64,000 bases of DNA from Ctena decussata (Eukaryota; Mollusca; Bivalvia; Lucinida; Lucinidae). Positions 1-13,075 of the stretch are shown in pieces; positions within the stretch are counted from its first letter, which is position 1; every line of letters begins with the position of its first letter. Location: the NCBI GenBank assembly GCA_963989385.1, contig OZ022511.1, positions 5,146,001 to 5,210,000 of the forward strand, in the 5' to 3' direction. Both the position numbers and the translations under genes were made by a program. Below the pieces are notes generated by a model. That model saw only the letters and a list, made by a program, of their open reading frames with translations, did not search any database and was not told the origin of the DNA.

Positions 1-289
1 ACGTAGAGAAAGACCAGCCTTATGAAAATTTTATTTCTCTTAGTTACTTGAATGTCATATCAGTCGTTATCATGTAACTGAAACTGTTTAAAAAAAAAAA
101 AAAAACACGTTTTCTCTCAATTTCAAATTAACATTTTTATGTCCGTGACTGGACCGGTATGTTTGTCCGTATATATTAAACTCAGCACTAGGAGTTGAAT
201 AGAACTGCTTGTATCATCAGTATGTTGGCATCACTTGGACTGTTCAGGTTTCAGGAAATCTGTTCAGGAAATCATGTTATTGTTACTAT
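1..289. other. Unannotated flank with an A-rich run
   Basis: I see no gene, tRNA-like box or inverted repeat here. The only low-complexity feature is a short poly-A run near 90-106. Confidence 0.5.
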
Positions 290-433
290 GATAGATCTGA
301 CAGATTTAGATTCCATTGGTGCCTCTTGCGGAGCCTTGTAATTAGTTTCTGGTCAGTCTTTGTCAGGCAGACTGGGATGAAGTAATTGTTGCAGGTCTGG
401 GAATCGATTGCGATTATGTAAAACTTTGCACTG

Positions 434-812
434 TTATATATAAAGAGGATTTTACATGGGTGCTCATGTGTTACTGAATTTATTCAACGATATGGGAAAA
501 ACGATAAGATGCGAGGCTACGCCGAGCATCTTATCGTTTTCCCCAACGAGTTTAATAAATTCAATAATACATCAAAACGAATGCAAGGTTCTATTTATCA
601 TATGACACTAAAATCGCATTTTATTAGCAAATTTTGCACTAAAACGTCACGATTTCGCCATTAGAATACGCGACGTTTTTATGGACGTCAACGCATAACG
701 TTACGACGTAATTTGCATATTTAATCCACTAATGGATTATCGATTTTAATGCATGACTTTATTACACTCTCAGATGCGACGTCATATGATAAAGTTATGT
801 CTGTATCATGGA
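434..812. mobile_element. Insertion of about 380 bp carrying a long hairpin
   Basis: The paralogous stretch near 12270-12280 runs straight from the sequence before 434 to that after 812, so this segment looks inserted. It holds an imperfect hairpin: 494-512 pairs with 526-544, and an outer pair 471-490 with 547-568 continues it. Several ACGT-containing motifs follow at 690-780. The superfamily is unknown and no clear target duplication is visible. Confidence 0.45.
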
Positions 813-1245
813 TTTAACGAAACAACGTGTTGCAATGATGATGTTATCCTAACTTATTATTTGTATCGTAAACAATACACGTATTGGACAGATAGGTCTG
901 CGAAAACAGTCTAGGTCAAGATCAGGCTGCTCTCTAAAAGTAGCAGTCTGATCAGGTCCTACACTGTTTGCTAATTCATCTGCATTTTTGGACCCATTAC
1001 AGCATTGTTAAACCAAAACACCAAGTTAACAAAAGTTTTGAATGTTTACGGTAGCTAAACATTGGATTGCAATGACATACTTTAATACTCCTATTTTCGA
1101 GCTGGTGGTCTTCTTTTGCTCCAGTCTTCCAGTTGTGTTGCTGACGCCCCAGGGATCTCCAGGTGTCTCAACACGTTTTGGCTGTCGAGTCCTCATCCGG
1201 GCTTCATCACAGTCTTTCCTTGATTTTAATTGTTGCCCGTGATGA

Positions 1246-2085
1246 CTCTGATGAGTTAGTTGACCTCCATACGAACCGAACTACCAACTAATTGTGTGAA
1301 CCGCGGCGGAGGGTGAAGGTCCAGGAAAACCGGTTTAAACCCCCAGTAGTTATTACTGACCGTCCCAAGGCGGTACTTTCGTTGCGGTTGCATTTGTTTT
1401 ATGTTCGGTGCTGTTTAATTTATTGTGTTAACCCTTCTATAATAAGAATAGGAAATAAGTAAAAATATTTATTTTCACAGTTTATTCCTCTCAAGCCTCT
1501 CAACGTTTCCACTAATGTAAGCCTTTATCAAGAAGGTTTTTTTCTTTCAATGCTACATTGCTTTATTGTTGCTGCAGCCCACCTACTCTTTAAATCTGTA
1601 TTGTCCCATTGAATAGTCTTATAAGAAGCATGTCATTTTACAAAGCTCTGTCATCCCGCATCGGTTAATACGAAACAAAACGTAAAGTGTCCAACATGTC
1701 GTATAGGTTTTTGCATGTTTGCGTGCCAAAACGTGTCAGAAGCATCGAGAAAGATTCTATGTTTATTTTAAATTTAAAGAGTAAATACACTTCAGGAACT
1801 GACTGAATCAGATCCCAAACCCTATCCCAAACATCAAAGGGAAAGACTGACAAAGACATCCTAACAAACAAAAATTACAAGTGATAAGCTGAGTCAGCAG
1901 CTCTTTCCCAAATAGGTGGCAACTCAGCTATCTTTACTAAACTAAATAATTTAGACCAACAGAAGGGTTAAAACAGCACCGAACATAAAACAAATGCAAC
2001 CGCAACGAAAGAACCGCTTTGGGACGGTCAGTGATAACTACTGGGGGGTTTAAACCGGGTTAAATGCGATGGCATGTGCTTGACC
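1246..2085. repeat. Family X repeats arranged head to head
   Basis: Two copies of a window-wide repeat ('family X') face each other. The arm at about 1328-1417 is the near-perfect reverse complement of 1969-2060. The forward copy begins near 1250 and the reverse copy spans about 1770-2065. Other members lie at 11640-11975, 17869-18345, 37519-37815, 50832-51210 and 60607-60912. No conserved reading frame is seen, and I cannot assign a superfamily. Confidence 0.7.
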
Positions 2086-2387
2086 CTGCATTTGCATTTG
2101 TGTAAGCGTCATTCATTCTTGAGTTTTCAGGTGGCCAGGTGGCTAATAAAATTCTTTATGAGTTTATGCCACGTAATTTACTACGCAACCTGCAGTGTTG
2201 CAGACTTTAGGTTAAATTGTTTCATCAGTTATATTTCTTTGTAGACTTCGAAATCAATCCGGCTGACAGCAGTAAGCGTAAAGCTCAAAACCGATTTATT
2301 TTAAACTTCACAAGCCATTTTGTCAACTAAACAATGAAATTGCATGTCTAGACATATCTTTTGCACTGGCTTGAAAATAATGCATTT

Positions 2388-2625
2388 GGGCCGCGACTCA
2401 AGAAAACAAACAAAGTGGCATTTGCGTCCAGCGAAAACTTAGTTCAGCTTCGGCATCCGTTTAGTCTTATCAGAGTCTTCACTCTGCGCTTAAATTCTAC
2501 CTAAGTGTCTAAGCTAGCTCCGTGCGGCTAGCGGAAGAGTCTGATCACATTTAGCGGATTCCCGGTCTTGTCTGAGTCTTCGCTGGGTGCACATGCAGCT
2601 TTGTTGGTTTTGTGATGTCGCGGCC
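2388..2625. mobile_element. Palindromic GAGCCGCGAC MITE, diverged copy
   Basis: Member of the ~236-bp palindromic family described at 41912. This copy is worn: both ends carry substitutions or losses relative to GAGCCGCG...CGCGGCTC. ATTT precedes the left end. The inner boxes (a CAGAGTCTT-type arm and TTGTTGGTTTT before the right terminus) are recognisable. Confidence 0.75.
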
Positions 2626-4049
2626 TATATGTGTATTTTACACACTATTAGAAGCTCATCCTATGGTTTAATCTAGTTTATCGTAAAGTATACGTGTACC
2701 CTTACATGTTTATCACCATCTTGACAATGGGGAACAACTTAGAGACTTCCTGTTTGCTGGCACAGGGAAACGAAACTCTTATGAAACGGGGTCTACCTTA
2801 TAAGGATAGAATTTGTCCTACAGAGCAAATCTTATTCGAAAGGCAGGCCAAAAATGATCATGGCGGAGTAAAAATGCACCCGTTCCCCATAAATGTATTA
2901 TAAAAATGAGGTATATTTGCAGTTGTTAACTGTCTGTGTAATATAGAAGGAAATAACGTTTTTTTGCAGATTTGGTATGCTATCTACAACAAGCTCTTTT
3001 AGCATAAGCAGTTAGCCCAGTGGTGTATATAAAATAATGTGATTGCGTGCTGCAATTTTGGAAAATTATGTTAATGCGAGACGCAGAAAAATACATTGAA
3101 AACATAACTAATATGAATCACATTAAAGCCTGTGTGCATTCCTTTGTTCTCCTATGTTAACATTCGACCACATAAATACAGCCGATATGAGCAAAGCCAA
3201 ATTACAGATTAGCTTTTTTTCAACTGTATAAAAAATTGTTTATCATCAGTCAGGTCAACCCTAGACACTGTAATGTATTTTAAAGGCACATATAAGTATC
3301 GTTCAAGCCGTAAAACTGGAAGAGGCATTTATCAAATTGTGAAGCAAAACTTGAGTAGCAGAAAGTTGAATGCTCCGATCGTTGAAATTAAGTGTGATTT
3401 GATTTAAGGAGAAACTAATAACCTGTATGTTTATTGAGTATTTCCGACAGCAATATATAGACCTGTTGATTTCTTCTAATCTAATAAGAAGATGTTTGCT
3501 ATTCGTTTTGCTTTCAAACAAATTCCTTCTTTAAAAATCTCTAATTTGCAGGCCCAGAAAGCTCGACCAGAAACACGTCGGACTGGCTTGGCAAGCCTCG
3601 CCATTCCTACGCTGTTTCCGATCTCGTCTGATAAACTTGATATCAAAAGACACTAACAGGTATTCTCTATATACCAACAACGAGGCATAAGCCACATAAC
3701 AAGTGTCACGCATCTCGCAATCACGAAGTTTCCATAACTCTGACCGCTATTTTACCACATCAACATTTTTTCTCAAAAGGATCATGTCTGGTGTTTTGGA
3801 AGAACACGATGCAATGGTCAACATTTAAACTAAATGCCTCCATATAGAATCACAAAAACATGCTCCAGGTATAAACATAAACGTAATTATGAGAAATTTA
3901 GTGCGACCGACTATCGTCTTTTTTTTAGTATTTAACTCCTTCAGTATTGCTAACCCAAAAAGTTTGAAAGAAAAAAATTGATGAGCAGGGTTCGGCAGGC
4001 AACGAGCAGCCCTCTTTGAGCCACACTTACTTACGCATTCCATAAGAAA
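2626..4049. other. No recognisable feature
   Basis: AT-rich sequence with short open frames only, the longest about 72 codons. One 69-codon frame at 2694-2903 has no family I can name. No tRNA-like boxes or strong inverted repeats are seen. Confidence 0.4.
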
Positions 4050-5194
4050 TAGTAGCTGCAGACATCTACAGAATACAAATAAATGCTAAGAAGATAAAAA
4101 CTAATGACAAACAGAGCCAATGACAACTAACGAAAAATTACAGTAAAAATGCAAAAGTTGGATGTAGCGACAAGTTTCAAATATCTGAGCAGTTGACCCA
4201 GATTTTAGTTCTGTAAACTGATAATGTCTGAAGAACTGCACTCGTCAAAGAAACTCTAACGAAGTGCAGCTGAAGGCGGTCTTTCTTAGGTGTTGTTTTT
4301 GTTTTAGTTTATCGATGTTATTGGTGAATGTATCCGCTTGTCAATAGTCGTCAAAAACATTTTGTTACGTCAGTTCGTTTTCATTTATTCTGATGCTAAT
4401 TTGACAATAATTATTGATAAAAACTGATATAATTTTTTGTGTGCCTAATATGTTTTACAGAAAACTGTTCATCTCGTCATCTGTTCGTATTGAAGTACTT
4501 ATTTTGTATTATCTTCAAGCTACTATTTCTAAGTTGGTCTCGTGATGAGATATGAAAAATAGGTCTTAGCTACTTCTTGATATTCCGCATATGACTGAAA
4601 TAGGATCCAACTGTAAGCACATTTTTGTTTATTAGGAGTAAATAAATATGAATAATTGGTGTTCACGTCAATTAGATACGATTTAAATAGAATTTCAGAC
4701 GCAAAAATGTAGTGGATACATCTTAAATAACAAACTGTTAAGATTACAAAGCCACCATTAAGATATTTAAGTCTGTTATTATAACAATGATTTCTATTCC
4801 TATACCATTATAGCATTGCTTAATTTATTGAGATGAATGTAAGAAAAGACCCAGTTTCTATCTACTTATTCAATGTTTTTATAGCAATGTCCGCTGACAC
4901 ACAACGACTTAAGTCTTTATTTATCTAGCGGCCTCGTGGAAAAAACTCGTTCGATATTTCAGCCTAATAGCTGACGGCTGATTCGATGTTTTAGGAAAGG
5001 TGTATCATGATTTATTACCTTTCGAATGTACATAGCATAGTTATTAATGACGTATCGGCATATAACCTATATCAACTTCCCCTAAATGGCTATGAATTTA
5101 ATTTCTGATTTTAGCACATAGACTTCAATTTTTTTGGGGAAAAACAATTTTATAATTAAACGTAATGGAAACATGAATTTTTTTTGAAAGATAT

Positions 5195-5214
5195 CCCCCC
5201 CCCCCCCCCCCCCC
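5195..5214. repeat. Homopolymer C20
   Basis: A run of 20 cytosines inside AT-rich DNA. Such tracts are length-unstable and can form i-motif or G-quadruplex structures. The exact length may be a sequencing artefact. Confidence 0.9.
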
Positions 5215-5437
5215 GTGTCTCAGCTAGCCACTTTGCATGTATCTGTGTACTATCATAATACACATTATATGTGAGTGGCTTACAGAGGCACGGGGGGAAG
5301 ATAGTCTACAGCTGAAAAACTGAAAAAAAGTGGGTGGTACTTACACCCTTTATATCTAAAAATAGGCTTTAGTCCTTATTATTGAAAAATATAGCATAGT
5401 ATCAGTAACAGTAGTGTTTACGTCCGTTTTAGCATAG

Positions 5438-5752
5438 TTATCAATTAACATTTCGATATATTAGAAAACCGAAAAATGGACTTATTTTCAGAGACTGAAA
5501 CTTTCCTGTACCCCTCTTGATAAAATCGGTTTACGTTAGTGTAGAGGCATGATAATTTTTCAAAATCACTGTGAATATGTCTTTATAGTACACAAGTTAT
5601 CAATTAAAATTTTGATATATTAGAAAACCGAAAAATGGACTTTTTTCAGAGACTGCTTTCCTGTACCCCTCTTCATAAAATCGGTTTACGTTAGTGTAGA
5701 GCCATGATAATTTTTCAAAATCACTGTGAATATGTCTCTATAGTACACAAGT
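5438..5752 (+). repeat. Tandem duplication, two units of about 158 bp
   Basis: Unit 1 (5438-5595) and unit 2 (5596-5752) both begin GTTATCAATTAA and end at AGTACACAAGT. They differ by a few substitutions and small deletions, so the duplication is relatively recent compared with the surrounding block. Confidence 0.9.
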
Positions 5753-5852
5753 CTACAAATTGATGCCAAATATTTCAACTGTTGCTGCCCGAGGAAGGTG
5801 CAATAATTTGTCGAAAAATAGGCAAATATGCATTGATACTGTCTGAAGTCCT

Positions 5853-6045
5853 TTGATTGGTTGTTTGGTTGGTTCAAAGTTAGGGGGAAAGAAGAGATGA
5901 TAGGCGAGAGAAAAATAAATCCAAAAGCCCAAGCCGTAACTAATGCAAACACAGTAGCCCTTTGCCGCACTACCAGCTAAACTAGTATGACGGCCCGGCA
6001 CCAAAAGTGACCCTGCACCATCGCCCGACCCGACAACCCCATTCA
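5853..6045 (+). repeat. Family Y dispersed repeat, degenerate copy
   Basis: Starts with a GGTTGTTTGGTTGG-like edge and contains the family landmarks: an AGAAGAGATGATAGGCGAGAG-like stretch, an AGTAGCCCTTTGCC-like stretch and a CACCATCGCCC-like end. Better copies are at 28643-28915 and 46093-46350, a reverse copy is at 14730-15005, and another worn copy is at 25601-25810. Family identity is unknown. Confidence 0.6.
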
Positions 6046-6439
6046 ACTGTTGAACGAGATGCACTTTCTTTCTACTATCACATGTACATGTAAAGCCTAC
6101 AACAGTGTCGACCAAAAGCATCTCAGATTCAAAGACAAACTACTCATTGCCTCTGCATCAAAGCATTTTCAGGAAAACCAAGCACCTGGAGGCGGATCAT
6201 ATATCCAACAGACAATAAATGCAGCTGGTGTCAGCAGAAGGACAATTTTCAGAGTACGTAGGAATCAAGAGAAACCGGGACACTTACGTTCTCACGAAAA
6301 TGTATGGGGGGTAATCCAAACGACAGAAAACCGTTTGACATTATTAAGTAAAATATGTATTTTCATTCAAAACATTAAAAATAAAGACAAAGAGTAAAAA
6401 AAAAAGAAATCACTAAAATGAATGCTATAAGATTAGATC

Positions 6440-6512
6440 ATAGGATATCTGTATCCACCGTCGGACGCTTTCACCACTACGCTACGGCGTCATCGTCGAG
6501 CGGGTGACTGTA
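6440..6512 (-). repeat. Truncated tRNA-like head, SINE fragment
   Basis: The reverse strand carries GCCGTAGCGTAGTGGTGAAA, resembling the 5' end and A box of a tRNA. No B box follows, so this is at best a truncated tRNA-derived fragment. Confidence 0.35.
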
Positions 6513-6639
6513 TTATATTCAAGTAGCAGTATTTTCCGGTAAATCATCGCTAAAACCAACGAAAACATCCGAGTGAAATGACGGAAATAAATGAGTGCCA
6601 GGTCAATCCTTATCAACAATATCTATTTTACAGAAAATC

Positions 6640-6822
6640 ACCGTGATCGAGTGGTTAGAGATGTTCGGTAATGGTGCAAAAGGTCGCCGGAATATGAAGA
6701 GTTCGCGGTTCACCGTCGCCATCCGACGACTGAAAAACTCTCACTGTCAATCTAGTAGTACATGGGAAGAGGGATTGGCTCCGCTTTCCATCTGCTGTGC
6801 GAAAGATACAGTGGGTCTCTAA
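6640..6822 (+). repeat. Possible tRNA-derived SINE
   Basis: GATCGAGTGGTTAGAGATG near 6646 resembles an A box and GCGGTTCACCGTC near 6705 resembles a B box, with roughly tRNA-like spacing. About 100 bp of unrelated tail follow, ending in a C-rich tract. No target duplication is seen. Weakly supported. Confidence 0.35.
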
Positions 6823-6823
6823 C

Positions 6824-6847
6824 ACCCCCCCCCCCCTCCCCCTCCCC
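6824..6847. repeat. C-rich low-complexity tract
   Basis: A run of C followed by CCCTCCCC-type repeats. Confidence 0.8.
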
Positions 6848-7699
6848 GCTATGGCTATAAGGTTATGGGAAAACTTTACCTTCACCCTTTATCTATCATA
6901 TGAAATTTACTCGATCAATAGAAAATCACGGTCATGTCTTTGATATCAAGTTTTTTTCAGACAAAAACAGAAACAGCGTAGAAAGGTGAAGCTCGCCGAA
7001 CATGGTTTGCTATTTGTCATTTATTATTTTAAGATTTTAAGGCAGAAAGAAGTTTCAACGAGAGTAAAACAAACGCAGCTTTGTTCGAACTTGATGACTC
7101 CGCAAATATATTATGATATAAATCGGTGAAGACATTTAATCTATCGAAAGTTTTTATCATGAGCAACGTCAATGTAGCCAGTCGTTTTCGGACATCGTTT
7201 GTAGCACAGTGCCTATATCAATTACGCAAGCTCAATTTTAAAAGTAACAAGATACCACGTGAAGTTGTCATACCTCAACCATCACATGTAATTTTGCTGC
7301 AAATGCATTATAAAATCGACTTATGTTGCGATTTGAAAGTACCGAATATTGCATTAAGCTCCTAGACACTTAAAGATCAGACAGTATTTTCATGCATGTC
7401 CGCAACGGCTAGGCAATTGCATTATATACCAGTGTATATATTATTGCAGTCCAAGTGAGCTAGACTGAATTTTGTTCAGAAATCTAGACGCTTCATACAA
7501 TCCAAATGCAGACAAGTGTCTGTTATCGGAAATGGAAGTGAGAAAATTGCTTTCATTATTGCAGTGCAGTAAAGTACATTAAGTGCCAGTGTAAAAACTA
7601 AAAATATGTTTGAAATAAATAACCTTACCAACGCGTCACAGCGTCTCAAGACAATACCAGATAATGGTTAAATTAAAAAAAAGTTAATGTCTTTTGTTT

Positions 7700-10289
7700 C
7701 AAATTTTCATTTTCGTGTATATACGTTTAAGGTGGAGTTATTTAGCTAAGGAGAAATATACTCGTCGCCGAAAGTTTAGCATATTTCAGCTCTATGGTAC
7801 CTTTGTTACAAATTCTGTAGAAAATTAACAAACTATAAAACAACGATATAATATATGGATTTTGAAAGATAGAATACTTAAGCATATGCCTCATGACATG
7901 TTTGTCCAAAATTATCAGGTAAAATAATTTTGGCGGGTTCACATTTTTGTGTAAAATAAAAGTTTTTTATCTTTTATTTTCTGCATGTAAAATGTCGTGC
8001 CAGGAAAAAATGTCGCACGTCAGACAAGAGACCACGGAAAAAGTAAGTTACACATAAAATTTGAAGTGCCGGTATCAAAGCCCGACAGTTTTCAGGAAGA
8101 CAAAAATGATAAGAATTCATAGGAAAAATGCACTGTTAATGATTAAGAATACAAGTATTGACAAGAGTTACTTTTATGTCTGATTTAGAATTGACTGAGA
8201 CACAATCAATGTAGCAAGCTACGATGTAACATGTCGTCTACAGACTATGGTAATTTGGTGTGTGAAAAATAACACTGATGATGTTTAAGTCACACTTTTA
8301 AAAGTGTCAAAAATTCTACTTTAATTACAGTGGTCTTAGCTTTTGCCTTTGTGTATCCTTGAACGGGTGTCATAAGCCTATAATCAGCGTGTGGTTTCAA
8401 GAAAATAAAAGGAGATAATGTCAAATAGAGGGTTGATACAGCAAGAAGAAGATATACTTAATCATATAAAGGTAGAGGAAAACAAAGGTAGTCGAAAACA
8501 GAAAAATAAAACGGGTTGAAAACGCCATCAATTTATTTGATTAGATTTTTTATAAGTAGAAATCAATGTAAAATAAACAGAATACCAACTCTATTTATGT
8601 TACAGAAATATGCCTAATCTTTGGTTTAAATACAACATCAAACAAATACGTATTGATTCGAAAAGACGCGCTCGTCCTTACCACGGCTTCAGAATGGATG
8701 CAAAATATTGTTTAAGACTGTAATTCTGGTTTGATTTATGACAACATCGATCATACATGCATTTGTTTTGCTGACAGACATTGAAAGCATCAACAACTGT
8801 TGCCGTGCGCTGGCTAAATGTTTTTGTTGATTTCTGAAATAGTGTCTTTGATTTGTTCTTTCTTTCTCACGATAAAGAATACACCGACCAGTGAGATCGA
8901 ACTGCCCTGGAAGCCTTTGCTTAGCTGTTGTTACGGGTTACACTTAAAAAATGTTTGCTCCCAGAAAATAGCTTTGTTTACCTACAAAGTAAATGCGTGA
9001 GATTCCAGTGATAGGAACTGTGCCAGTTTCATTTTGCCACAAATCAAAATGAGGGTCAAGTCAGACTTTGCAATATAAGGGTTGTTTTTAGCATCGATTC
9101 GAAAATTCAATCTAGATTAAAGTGATATTCGAATTCGCTGTCTTGTGGCGAATACAAAAATATAAAAATAGAGCTTTCCCAAACTCGGTAAAAGTGGGTT
9201 ATCTGTATGGAGTGTATAAAGCAACTAATCAAGCATCTAAATGTTATCTGTGCTATTGCGACACTACTGTATTGACTACAGTCTGATATACATGTATATA
9301 CATATGATGTTTTTTTTATTTTGCAAAACATGATTCAATTTCTTTTCTCAAATACAGTATATTTGAATTTTAAAATCCGTCTAAATCAAATATGCTGGCA
9401 AACTCTATTTGATTTACTCGTATGTGCCAAAAATATTTTCTTGCAGTCAAACAGGTTTACATTTTATCTCTGTTAGGCTTATCTGATCGCTGGCCGGACG
9501 CCAGCAAAGATCTTAAAACAAAAGTACTTTCAGAATTGAAAAAAACAAAACTGATAGTGGAACAACCATATAAGCAAATAGAATAATAGAATAAAAGCAT
9601 TCGATAAAGTTAGGAAAACGGCATATAGATTATTTGTTTTAATAGTAAACCGGAGCAGATTAAATGGAAGTGTGTTTTGTAATATGTCTCTAGTTGAAGA
9701 GCTGACAATACGTTCCTGAATATGAATCACGTGAGTTATGCCGGTAGGCACCCACAACCGTTATTTTGACACTGGGTAGCGACAATGACCTATCCCGAAA
9801 TTGGGCTGTCCAATTTAGAACGCAAAAATGGACCGCGGTCAATTTTCAATTGACCTGATTTCAAAATAGATACCAACATGTGTGTGTATTAATCCGAAAG
9901 TAGAAATCAAAAGAAGATCTACGTCGGAAAAAAGAAAGCTTTGAACATCTGCGTCTGTTTTCGATAACATTTCATTTGTAAAATTACAATCAAGAGAAAC
10001 TTTTTGAATTAATATATGACAGAGTGCTAGTGTTCACAGTGCATGCGACGGGAAAAAACGAAGATTAAATATTCCTTGACTGTTGATATTATTGGCTAAA
10101 TTTTGATATACTCGTTATTTGACCAATGAAATCTTGTAAAATAAGGAACAATATCAAAATTATATGCGTCTGCGCCGCGAAAAAAGGAGGTAAAGGAATG
10201 AGAAATGAGAGAATGCAAGTCTACTCAGTAACACAGCATTCTTACCTTTGGCAAATTCTGGCAAACACTCACTGAGAAAAGTGCAACAA
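7700..10289. other. No recognisable feature over 2.6 kb
   Basis: Only short open frames without recognisable domains, AT-rich throughout. No tRNA-like boxes, clear inverted repeats or simple repeats of note. Weak resemblance of 8100-8400 to 20300-20500 suggests the old duplication may extend here. Confidence 0.4.
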
Positions 10290-11640
10290 GAATGTAGGAA
10301 ATAACTCCAAAACCACTTGTGAGACCAATATGGCTCTTGCACTCCGCATTTTTTCCAAATGCCCTCTTTGGTATTAGTATGAGAAATTTCATTTTGTTAC
10401 CTTTAATATATTCAGAGATATGCTCCGGACCAGCAAATGAATTAGAAAAATAAGTGAGGGAAAACTTCAAATTTACTTGCAATAGAGTTATGGGTTTTGC
10501 GCTCTGCACTTTGTATCATCGTTCTTTATAAATGTATGAAATTTCATTCGATTCTCTTACATACTTATAGAGATATGCTCCTGGCAAGCATATAGGTGAA
10601 AAAACAATAAGAAGGGAAGTAACTCCAAAATAATTTGAAATAGGGTTATGGTTCTTGTGCTCTGTAGTCCCTCTCATTGCTCTTTAACAATATTTTGTGT
10701 TTCATTACATTTCCTTCTATATTCCGAACAAGCTAAATACTGAAAAAACACTAGGACGTTAGCTAACTTGTTTCTTATAGCGTTATGGTTCTTGTGCTTT
10801 GCACTTTCTCTTAGTGTCCTCTAATAATCTGTGAAATTTCATTTAGTTCACTTTAATACTTATAGAGATACACTCAAAAAAAAACAAAATACTGGAAAAC
10901 CCTAGGAAGGAAGCTAACTCTGTAATTACTTGCAATAGGGTTACGGTTTATGCAAGCCTTGCACTCTGCACTTCCTGTAATAATATCTAACACTATGTGC
11001 AGTTTCACTGAGTTCCTGTTAATACATAAATAGATATGCAATACCGGAAAAACTAGGAAGAAAGCATTGTAATCACTTGCGATAGGGTTATCATTCTTGC
11101 ACTAAGTCTCTGCACTTCCTGTGAAAGCTCTCCATCCTTATGTGATGTTTCATTATTAATACTTTCATAGATATGCTCCTGACAAGCAATACTGTAGGGA
11201 GCTGGTAGGGGAGCTGGTAGGGAGCTTACGTTGTAATTACCATTCTTGCTTTCTGCACTTTCCCCGATCGCCTTCTGTCAATGTGTGCAGTTTCATTTAA
11301 TTCCCCGATATGCTCCAGAAAAAGCAGATACTGTATAAAATCTACGAAGGGCTCTTACTTAGTCATTACGTATGACAGGGTTATAGTTCTTTCGCTCTGC
11401 ACTTACTCTTATCACCCTTAATCATTGTGTGAAGTTTCGTTGCGTTCCATTAAATATTTTCAGAGATATGCTCCGGAAAACCAAATACTGTAAAAAAACA
11501 CTAGAAAGGGAGCTAAAATCGTAAGTACTTGTAACAAGGTTACGGTCTTGCGCTCTGCACTCTCCCCTATCGCCTGTTTTCTGTGTGTGAAATTTCATTT
11601 GGTTCTCTCTAATACTTTCAAAGATATGCTTCGAAATAGT
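10290..11640 (-). repeat. Degenerate tandem array of ~150-bp monomers
   Basis: About nine monomers are marked by recurring anchors: GGGTTATGGTTCTTG, CTCTGCACTT, GAAATTTCATT and GAGATATGCTCC. The last anchor recurs near 10415, 10571, 11169, 11307 and 11466 with decayed versions between, giving spacing of roughly 138-166 bp. Monomers are strongly diverged. The array runs directly into ACGGACACACGGACAGATG and then a family X repeat, so the three parts may be one composite element. Confidence 0.8.
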
Positions 11641-11975
11641 AAAGACGGACACACGGACAGATGAGAAGGATACACGGACAAAGCGGTGACTATGTGCATC
11701 ATCAACCGCAACCATGAGAACAGCCATTTCCCATATAGGTGGATACCGGGCTAGTCTTAACATCCCAAACAATATAACAAACATAGCAACGAACAACACA
11801 AAAACAATCAAGAAACTCCAAAAAAAAAGTACCGCCTTTGGACAGCCAGTAACGAAAATACTTGAGGGCTTAACCGGTTTGCGATAGCGACCAACCCTCG
11901 TCCTTGGTTCTGCTTTGGTACATCAGACACTAAGTTTTTCGGTTTGCGTGGGAGCGTCCTAGCTCATAAGTGTGA
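11640..11975 (-). repeat. Family X repeat, reverse, diverged
   Basis: Matches other X copies through a GTACCGCC...CAGTAACG core and a GGGCTTAACCGGTTTGC edge. It abuts the tandem array on the left. Confidence 0.6.
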
Positions 11976-13033
11976 TATCTCAGAAACATAGAAATCAAAA
12001 TAAATACTAGGATAAAACAAACATCAGGACCTACAGAAACAGCAGCACTGATATTCTGGAGCCAAAAAAACTACCGGTTAGACCACGGTGGACCCGGCCC
12101 TAGACGTTCCAGTACGGTTGTCGGGTGCCAACCGTCTGTGTAACTATTATGTTAGGTTTAGGTTGGCGCAAAGCCTGGTAACTAATTTCTAGGCAGTCTC
12201 TTTCTGACAGAAAGAACTGCAGTTACTGTTGCAAGTCTGGTAATCCATTGTGATTAATTAAAACTTAGCACTGAGAGATGCAGTTAACGAGACAATGTGT
12301 TGCAGTAACACTGTTAGTATATTTTATTTTTTGAACCATTCTAGGTATATAGAACCGCTTCCTGAGCAAACAGTTCAGACCTACATTGTCATTCAGTGTG
12401 CATCGTCTGGGTTCATAACTGCCTTGGAGACCTAAACTGTTCCACTAAGAACAAGTTAAAGTGATTATTTTAGGTGTACCAATTTTAGACTTTTAATGTA
12501 CCTGCAAAATGAACGACTAAGACAGCGTGTATCATTCTGATGTAATTTTATTGTCACACTAAAATCTCACCTTCAGATCATGATATGTTATAAATTTTAT
12601 CATTTCGTTTCGGTAAGGATAAAGCAAAACGTTTAGTAAAGTGCATTTGCTGTCAAACGCAAACGGGGATTTCGTCATTTTTTCAAAATCGACGAAAATG
12701 ACATGAAAAGATGTTTTATAGTTATTCATAACAAATTCCATTATTTCCTAACATCCTTTCCCAGTGGAAAGTCTTGATGCGGCCTGCTCAAGGAAATTTT
12801 GACAATTTTTGTAATTAGAAAACTGATGCCAAACAGCACAGTGGCAGCTTAAATGTGTCAAGGTAAAACTGTCAGGAGTTAGGAATAGCGACGTCTCAAA
12901 TATCTTGGTGAATAGACCCAGAAAATGGGACCAAAACTGAGTTTCTGTTAAGAAATGAACAAGTTACTGCAGCCCCTTACAAAGCTTAAGTCAAAGCTGG
13001 CTGTTCCAAGGCGAATCTTCCAATAAGTTTATG

Positions 13034-13075
13034 TCCATTTGTTATACGAGGGTCATACAATAAAGAGTGCGTCCT
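13034..13075 (+). mobile_element. Possible mariner-type terminal repeat, solo
   Basis: TACGAGGGTCATACAATAAA resembles the end of many mariner-group elements (TA followed by CGAGGGTCATTCAA-like sequence). No matching opposite end was found nearby, so this is a fragment or a chance match. Confidence 0.35.

Larger units (their letters stand above)
290..7620 (+). repeat. Block A of an old segmental duplication
   Basis: Scattered stretches match 12.1-20.3 kb in the same order and orientation. Pairs seen by eye: 300-430 with 12150-12290, 800-1000 with 12275-12480, 4050-4260 with 12780-12960, 4620-5060 with 13880-14540, 7300-7380 with 19725-20010, and 7560-7620 with 20180-20230. Divergence is high with many indels, so this is old. 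Most differences are later insertions unique to one copy. No coding sequence is recognisable in either copy. Confidence 0.6.

Noticed and set aside
2694..2903. 69-codon frame as a small gene
   Set aside because: No recognisable family, no splice or promoter support; consistent with chance in 64 kb.
6050..6397. 115-codon frame with a weak helix-turn-helix look (NAAGVSRRTIFRVRR)
   Set aside because: The first half overlaps the end of a family Y repeat and no second domain or relative is recognisable; too weak to call a transposase.
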